In this document: piece by piece, positions 59,354 to 64,000 of the stretch
Numbering within the stretch: the first letter of the stretch is position 1
Layout of the letters: every line of letters begins with the position of its first letter
NCBI GenBank assembly: GCA_965220485.1
Contig: OZ244832.1
Location: forward strand, 186,001 to 250,000
DNA length: 64,000 nucleotides
Source: Aldehydirespirator sp965220485
Lineage (GTDB): Bacteria; Actinomycetota; Acidimicrobiia; Acidimicrobiales; Aldehydirespiratoraceae
Direction of reading: 5' to 3'
Program-made: the position numbers and the translations under genes
The notes under the pieces: generated by a model
Told to the model about the DNA's origin: nothing
The model's input: only the letters and a program-made list of their open reading frames with translations
The model's database searches: none

Positions 59354-60682
59354 ATGGCTGGCGACCTGTTCAATGCGGCTGCGGCCGAGAGGCTGACGTC
59401 CCGGGCGCCGCTGGCGGCCCGCTTGCGGCCTCGCACCCTGGACGAGATCGTGGGTCAGGATCATCTGGTGGGGCCGGGGCGGCCGCTGCGGGAGCTGATC
59501 GCGGCCGACCGGCTGTCGTCGGTGATCCTGTGGGGGCCGCCGGGCACGGGCAAGACCACGCTGGCGCGGGTGGTTGCCCTAACCACGGCCAAGGCCTTCG
59601 ATGAGCTCTCGGCGGTGACTGCCGGGGTCAAGGATGTGCGGAGCGTGATCGAGCGGGCCCGGGACCGCCTCGGCGTCCACGGCACGGGCACGATCCTGTT
59701 CCTCGACGAGGTCCACCGCTTCAACAAGGCCCAGCAGGACGCCCTGCTGCCCGCGGTGGAGGACGGGCTGATCGTGCTGATCGGCGCCACCACCGAGAAC
59801 CCGCACTTCGAGGTCAACCCTCCGCTGATGTCGCGCTCGACGCTGTTCCGGTTGAATCCGCTGGATGCCGGCGCGCTGGTGGAACTGGTCCACCGGGGCC
59901 TGGCCGCCGAGCAGGCCACCGCTGACAACGACGCCGTGGAGCACCTTGCGGCCCGCAGCAGCGGCGACGGTCGCCACGCCCTCACCGGCATAGAAGTGGC
60001 GGTGGCGCTGGCCGGTCGCCGGATCGGAGCCGAGCCGGGTACCGAACCGGCGGGTCCGGTCCATGTGACCCTGGCCGACGCCGAGGCGGCCGCCGACGCC
60101 AAAGCGGTGCGGTACGGACGTGACGGCCACTACGACGTGATCAGCGCGTTCATCAAGAGCATCCGGGGCTCCGATGCCGATGCCGGGCTCTACTGGCTGG
60201 CCCGAATGCTGGAGGCGGGCGAGGACCCCCGCTTCATCGCCCGACGGCTGGTGATCCTGGCCTCCGAGGACATCGGCCTGGCCGACGACGGAGCGCTGCT
60301 GGTGGCCGACGCCGCGGCCCGGGCCGTGGAGTACGTCGGCTTGCCCGAAGCGCAGCTCAACCTGGCCCACGCCGTGGTGCGGCTGGCCACCGCGCCCAAG
60401 TCCAACCGGGTGACTGTGGCCCTGGGCCGGGCCGCGGCCGACGCCCGGACCGCGGGGGCGGGCGAGGTGCCAATGCACCTGCGCGACGCCCACTACCAGG
60501 GCGCGAAGTCTCTCGGCCACGGCGACGGGTACCGGTATCCCCACAACGATCCCGACGGCTGGGTCGCCCAGGAGCACCGCCCGGCCGAAGTGGCCGAGAA
60601 TGTCTACTACGAGCCCTCCGACCACGGTTCTGAGGCCGACCTAGCCGAGCGCCGGCCCGGCCCGCGCCGCTGTCCGGACTGA
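59354..60682 (+). CDS. rarA: Replication-associated recombination protein A (MgsA/RarA)
   Basis: The 442-aa AAA+ ATPase has LAARLRPRTLDEIVGQDHLV, Walker A GPPGTGKTT, Walker B LFLDEVHRFNKAQQD, GATTENPHFEVN, and the C-terminal tetramerisation domain (YGRDGHYDVISAFIKSIRGSD, RRLVILASEDIGLAD, HLRDAHYQGAKSLGHG). It acts at stalled replication forks. TAGGGT (59341-59346) lies 7 nt before ATG 59354. Confidence 0.95.
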   Translation: MAGDLFNAAAAERLTSRAPLAARLRPRTLDEIVGQDHLVGPGRPLRELIAADRLSSVILWGPPGTGKTTLARVVALTTAKAFDELSAVTAGVKDVRSVIERARDRLGVHGTGTILFLDEVHRFNKAQQDALLPAVEDGLIVLIGATTENPHFEVNPPLMSRSTLFRLNPLDAGALVELVHRGLAAEQATADNDAVEHLAARSSGDGRHALTGIEVAVALAGRRIGAEPGTEPAGPVHVTLADAEAAADAKAVRYGRDGHYDVISAFIKSIRGSDADAGLYWLARMLEAGEDPRFIARRLVILASEDIGLADDGALLVADAAARAVEYVGLPEAQLNLAHAVVRLATAPKSNRVTVALGRAAADARTAGAGEVPMHLRDAHYQGAKSLGHGDGYRYPHNDPDGWVAQEHRPAEVAENVYYEPSDHGSEADLAERRPGPRRCPD

Positions 60683-60777
60683 ACGGCCTAGTCTCGACGG
60701 CGACGCAGCGGGCCCAAGATGCGGAGGACGGCAATGCTAGGGACCGTGATGCGAGGGACCACGCGCGGTGGGCCGTG

Positions 60778-60946
60778 ATGCGGAAGCGCCGCACCGCCGC
60801 GGTCCTGGCTGCGTCGATGCTGGCGGCGTCGCTGATCCCGGCCTCGCCGGCGGCCGCCCAGCAGGGCGGCGATGCGCAGGAAGATGCTCGCACGTACCCC
60901 GACACGCCTGCCGGCACCTATTACGCCGAGCCGGTTGCGGGCCTAG
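60778..60946 (+). pseudogene. 5' part of a secreted SLH-type/trypsin-like protease gene, interrupted by IS stack
   Basis: ATG 60778 (GTG 60775 also possible) opens a signal peptide (MRKRRTAAVLAASMLAASLI, cleavage near PAAAQ) and the first residues of an S-layer-homology-type repeat (DTPAGTYYAEPVAG). The frame is cut at CTAG 60943-60946. Joining to 63172 restores PVAGLAEQGVLAGTLCESGF, the natural continuation of this repeat type. Confidence 0.85.
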
Positions 60947-61045
60947 GTGGCTGGTGTGAAATGGCAATTTGCCACAATTCGCAAGTCGCTGACCTGGGGT
61001 TTTGTGACCGCAAAACCCCCATTTCGGGAGTTTGGCACCAGCCAC
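60947..61045. mobile_element. 99-bp IS1182-related MITE, copy 2 (inverted)
   Basis: It is the reverse complement of the MITE at 52391-52489 with three substitutions. The ends are GTGGCTGGTG/CACCAGCCAC, flanked by CTAG 60943-60946 and 61046-61049. It abuts IS copy B through the shared CTAG. Confidence 0.92.
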
Positions 61046-61204
61046 CTAGGTGGCTGGTGCCAAATTGGTGTTTGGTGTGCTGGTGTCGGGTGACGGTGGG
61101 GTGTGGTGGTTCTGGGATCGTGTCCGGTTTTGGGTCGGGGCGGGTGCTGTGGTGTGGCGGGGTGTGCTGGGGCGTGTCAGGCGGGGGTCGGGAGGTTCGG
61201 GGGC

Positions 61205-62977
61205 TTAGATGAGGGCCCATCGGTCAGGTGTGGAGCGCAGTCCGAGCACGCCGAGGCGCGCGATGTTGGCGGCTGCGGCCAGCAGGTTGAAGTCGGCGTC
61301 GACTTTGGCCCGGCCGCGCACGCGGGCGTGGCGGCCGCCGTGTTTTCGGCGCACGAGGTGCGCGAGTTTGCGTTCGACTTTGGGGCGCACGGCTCGGTAG
61401 TCGTTTCGCCATGCGGGGTCCTGTTGGCGGGCGCGCGACGCGGCGAGCACGGCCTCGTTCGCGCCGATGCGCACGGTGCGGCCGCCGGCGGCGTCGGTGC
61501 AGCGGCCGCGCAGCGCGCACCCGTGGCAGGCCGCGCCGAATGCGGCGGTGCCCGAGCCGTCGCTGCGGGCTCTGATGGCGACGGTCGTGCCGGCGGGGCA
61601 GGTGACGGTGCCGCTGAGCAAATCGACTTCGAAGCGGTCCTTGGTGAAGCGGCCCCCCGGCGCGGCCGCGGGCTGGGTGCGGCACCTCGAGTTGATGCGG
61701 CTCTGCTGGAGCAGCCCCTGGAACTCGCCGCTGCCGTACGCGCTGTCGCCATAGACCGTGGGCCTGCCCGCGAACTCCTCCACAACCCCGCCGTCCTCGG
61801 CGCCCTCGGCTGCGGTGTCGGCGGTGTCGGCGTCCTCGGCGGTGTCGGCGTCCTCGGCGGTGTCGGCGGTCTCGGCGGTGTCGGCGGTCTCGGCGGTGTC
61901 GGCGGTCTCGGCGGTGTCGGCGGTCTCGGCGGTGTCGGCGGTCTCGGCGGTGTCGGCGTCCTCGGCGGTGTCGGTGTCGGCGGTGTCGGCGTCCTCGGTG
62001 TTGTTGAGGAGGTCGTTGATGAGTTCTGGTGCGGGTTGGGCGTCGGCGGTGTTGGCCGCGGTGACGGCGGTGGCGGTGACCAGTTCGGAGTCGGGGTCCA
62101 CCGCGGTGTGGCCCTTGTAGCCGTCGAAGCGTCTCGCGGTGGTTTTGCGGCCGTGGCGGGCGTCGGGGTCCACAGTGGACAGGACCCGGTCAGCGGCCAC
62201 GCGCCGAGCGATCATGAAACGCCCGCCGTCGTTTTGGCACAGGTCCTGGCCGGCCACCGCGGCCAGCAGCTCAGCGGCCTCGCCGAGCGCGCCGGCGAGC
62301 TCGCGGCCCTCGAGCGCGGCGAGCACCGCGGCCGCGTCCGCGCCGAGGCGGTCCACCAGCTCCTGTCGGGCACCGGGGTCGTCCCAGTCGCAGCGGGGCC
62401 CGGCGCCTGGGGCGTAGTCGCCGCGCAGCGCCGCGGCCACCCCCACCGCCGCGTCAGCGGCCGCGGCGAGCACCGCGCCGATCGCGCGGTAAAGCATCGT
62501 CACGGTGTCCTGGGTCGCCACCGCGTCATATATCGGCACAGAGTCCAGCACCCGCCGCTGAGACAGCGCCCCCGCCCCACGGGCCGCGTCGAGCACCGCG
62601 TCGAAGATCCGCCGCGGCTGCCCAGAGGCCGCCAGCCGGGCCCGCATCCCCACCAGCACCGTGTGGCAGAACCCCCCGCCGTCGACGCCGAGGCCCCCGC
62701 ACGCGAACCGCCAGCGCAGATCGAACTCGAAAGCCGCGACCGCCTCACGATCAGACAACCCGAACCAGCGCTGCAGCACCATCACAGTGGCCACCACCCG
62801 CGGCGGCACGCTGCGCCGCCCCCGCGAGCTGAACAGATCATCGAACATCCCGTCGGGGAACAACCGCCGCCCCTCGCGCTCCAGCACCGCGAACACCGAC
62901 TCCGCCGCCAGCCGCTCACCCACGAACCCCGACCCCCTGAACAAATCAGCCTGACACGGCTCCTGACCCACCGTCAC
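61205..62977 (-). CDS. IS1182-family DDE transposase, copy B
   Basis: The 590-aa transposase is co-linear with copy A, sharing FDGYKGHTAVD, VYGDSAYGSGEF and VERKLAHLVRRKHGG. The insert between the catalytic halves is longer, with repeated DTAETA units. GTG 62977 matches the copy A start; an ATG at 63013 exists only in this copy because of a single base change. The gene appears intact, so this copy could supply transposase to the MITEs. Confidence 0.93.
   Translation of the reverse strand: MTVGQEPCQADLFRGSGFVGERLAAESVFAVLEREGRRLFPDGMFDDLFSSRGRRSVPPRVVATVMVLQRWFGLSDREAVAAFEFDLRWRFACGGLGVDGGGFCHTVLVGMRARLAASGQPRRIFDAVLDAARGAGALSQRRVLDSVPIYDAVATQDTVTMLYRAIGAVLAAAADAAVGVAAALRGDYAPGAGPRCDWDDPGARQELVDRLGADAAAVLAALEGRELAGALGEAAELLAAVAGQDLCQNDGGRFMIARRVAADRVLSTVDPDARHGRKTTARRFDGYKGHTAVDPDSELVTATAVTAANTADAQPAPELINDLLNNTEDADTADTDTAEDADTAETADTAETADTAETADTAETADTAETADTAEDADTAEDADTADTAAEGAEDGGVVEEFAGRPTVYGDSAYGSGEFQGLLQQSRINSRCRTQPAAAPGGRFTKDRFEVDLLSGTVTCPAGTTVAIRARSDGSGTAAFGAACHGCALRGRCTDAAGGRTVRIGANEAVLAASRARQQDPAWRNDYRAVRPKVERKLAHLVRRKHGGRHARVRGRAKVDADFNLLAAAANIARLGVLGLRSTPDRWALI
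61815..62000 (-). repeat. In-frame minisatellite inside transposase B
   Basis: About ten near-identical units based on GTCGGCGGTCTCGGCG (18-bp and related periods) encode Asp/Thr/Ala/Glu repeats. The equivalent stretch in copy A (about 47762-47850) is much shorter, so the array length differs between two otherwise nearly identical copies. Confidence 0.9.
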
Positions 62978-63068
62978 AGCACGAACCTCCCCGAGAGACC
63001 GAACAACACCCATGCAATTCTACCGCACCAGCCAGCCCGAAACCCGCAGAAAAACACCAGCCACCTAG

Positions 63069-63167
63069 GAGACTGCTGAGTAAGTCACAAATTGCTAGTT
63101 TCGTGATCATAAAACCCCAGGTCAGAGGCTTGTGGGTTGGCCGAAATCGGTATTACTCAGCAGTCTC
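63069..63167. mobile_element. 99-bp MITE with GAGACTGCTGAGTAA ends
   Basis: GAGACTGCTGAGTAA and TTACTCAGCAGTCTC are perfect 15-bp inverted repeats, flanked by CTAG 63065-63068 and 63168-63171. Its centre contains AAAACCCCAGGTCAG, also found in the IS1182-related MITEs with different ends. It is the right-hand member of the insertion stack. Confidence 0.9.
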
Positions 63168-63171
63168 CTAG

Positions 63172-64000
63172 CCGAACAGGGAGTTCTCGCGGGCACCTTG
63201 TGCGAGAGCGGGTTTTGTCCCGACGACGCGATCGACCGCAAGACCATGGCGGTATGGGTCGTCCGGATGCTTGACGGCCAGGAGCCGGCGGCGGTGTCCG
63301 AGTCGAGGTTCAACGATGTGAGCTCTGACAGCTTCTACGCCCCGTTCATCGAGCGCACGTTCGCCCTCAAGGTAACGACGGGCTGCGGTGACGGCAGCGG
63401 GTTCTGCCCGGACAACCCCGTGACCCGGGGGCAGATGGCCGTGTTCTTGTCCCGCGCCTACGACCTGCCCGACGGTCCCGATCCCGGCTTCTCGGACGTT
63501 CCCGTCGACGCATGGTATGCCAGAGACGTAGCCAAACTCGTGGTTTCGGGCATCACCAAGGGATGTGGTGACGGCACGGGGTTCTGTCCCGACTGGGACA
63601 CGACCCGCGCCCAGATGGCCACGTTCCTGTGGCGGGCGATCGGTCTTGTCTCGCCTACGGAGTTGACGCCAGACGACGATGCGGACTGCAGCTTCTCCGA
63701 GTCGGGTCCCACCGTGGCGGCGTCGGTGGTCCAGGTGGTCGCCGGATACGGCGCCGGCACGGCCTTCTACATCGGCAATGACGAGTTCGTGACCGCGGCC
63801 CATGTCGTGCAGGGCGTCGGCACCGGAGATGTGACGCTGCGCAACGATGACAACGATCTCACCGCCCGGATCGTCGGCGCGGACTTCGCGACCGACATCG
63901 CGGTGCTGTCGGCCTCCGGCGCGGGACTCACCCCCCTGCTGTTCGGCTCGGTCAGCGAACTCGACCTGGGACACCCGCTCGGCGTCGTGGGCTACCCGGT
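63172..64000 (+). pseudogene. 3' part of the SLH-type/trypsin-like protease gene, runs off the right edge
   Basis: The frame from 63172 is open to the window end. It encodes three Cys-containing SLH-type repeats (GFCPDDAIDRKTMAVWVVRM; CGDGSGFCPDNPVTRGQMAV; CGDGTGFCPDWDTTRAQMAT) followed by a trypsin-like protease domain with catalytic His in VTAAHVV and Asp in ATDIAVL. The Ser would lie beyond the edge. It has no start or signal peptide of its own; those are at 60778, before the insertion stack. Confidence 0.85.

Larger units (their letters stand above)
61050..63064 (-). mobile_element. IS1182-family insertion sequence, copy B
   Basis: A 2,015-bp element with ends GTGGCTGGTGCCAAA and ACACCAGCCAC, flanked by CTAG 61046-61049 and 63065-63068. 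It is nearly identical to copy A and about 100 bp longer, because of an expanded coding repeat in the transposase. Confidence 0.93.

Noticed and set aside
1..64000. tRNA or rRNA genes
   Set aside because: I found no cloverleaf with a TTCAA/TTCGA arm and acceptor pairing by eye, and no rRNA-like sequence. A tRNAscan or Rfam search would be needed to exclude short RNAs.

Overview
This window is high-G+C actinobacterial DNA. I infer Acidimicrobiia or a close relative. The evidence is the chromosomal order yebC-ruvC-ruvA-ruvB, queA-tgt, yajC-secD-secF-relA and hisS-aspS-rarA, a pgsA-acyltransferase-pimA cluster for phosphatidylinositol mannosides, many GTG starts, and a secreted protein with Cys-containing 'CGDGxGFCP' S-layer-type repeats. 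At least 15 genes have a TANNNT hexamer 6-8 nt before the start codon and no Shine-Dalgarno sequence, so leaderless transcripts look common.

Layout. (1) 1-3508: a truncated AAA ATPase, an XdhC protein fused to a YHS domain, a hicAB pair, an EamA transporter and dtd. (2) 3.6-13.1 kb: a sugar ABC importer (binding lipoprotein, two permeases, ATPase) followed by a lactonase-type amidohydrolase, an aldo-keto reductase and an L-fuconate dehydratase, then a convergent FadR-type regulator. Together these look like uptake and non-phosphorylative oxidation of L-fucose or a related sugar. (3) 13.4-22 kb: dehydrogenases, an amidohydrolase, an acyl-CoA dehydrogenase and an acetoacetate-decarboxylase-like gene, mixed with gene remnants (molybdopterin oxidoreductase, DUF4143 ATPase, a duplicated decarboxylase tail). 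(4) 22-42.5 kb: conserved housekeeping genes for PIM lipids, pyridoxal phosphate (pdxS/pdxT), Holliday-junction processing, queuosine, Sec translocation and (p)ppGpp. These are separated by copies of one dispersed intergenic repeat, which in places is amplified as 44-bp or 66-bp tandem arrays. (5) 42.5-54.9 kb: an accessory island between relA and hisS. It has a type II restriction-modification pair enclosed by a duplicated relA 3' end, a restriction-nuclease-like gene split by a 5.5-kb IS1182-type composite element, and a lower-G+C two-gene module (DUF4365 nuclease-like protein plus a 380-aa protein of unknown function). (6) 55-64 kb: hisS, aspS, a membrane protein, rarA, and a secreted SLH/trypsin-like protease gene interrupted by a MITE-IS1182-MITE stack.

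The strongest structural result concerns the two mobile insertions. Each lies exactly at a duplicated CTAG. Removing the insert and one CTAG in silico restores an uninterrupted, family-consistent reading frame in both cases. The best candidate for an undescribed system is the DUF4365/380-aa gene pair inside the defence-like island. The dispersed 'CCCGAGCGGCCCGTGAGCGC' repeat family is the most conspicuous unexplained non-coding feature.
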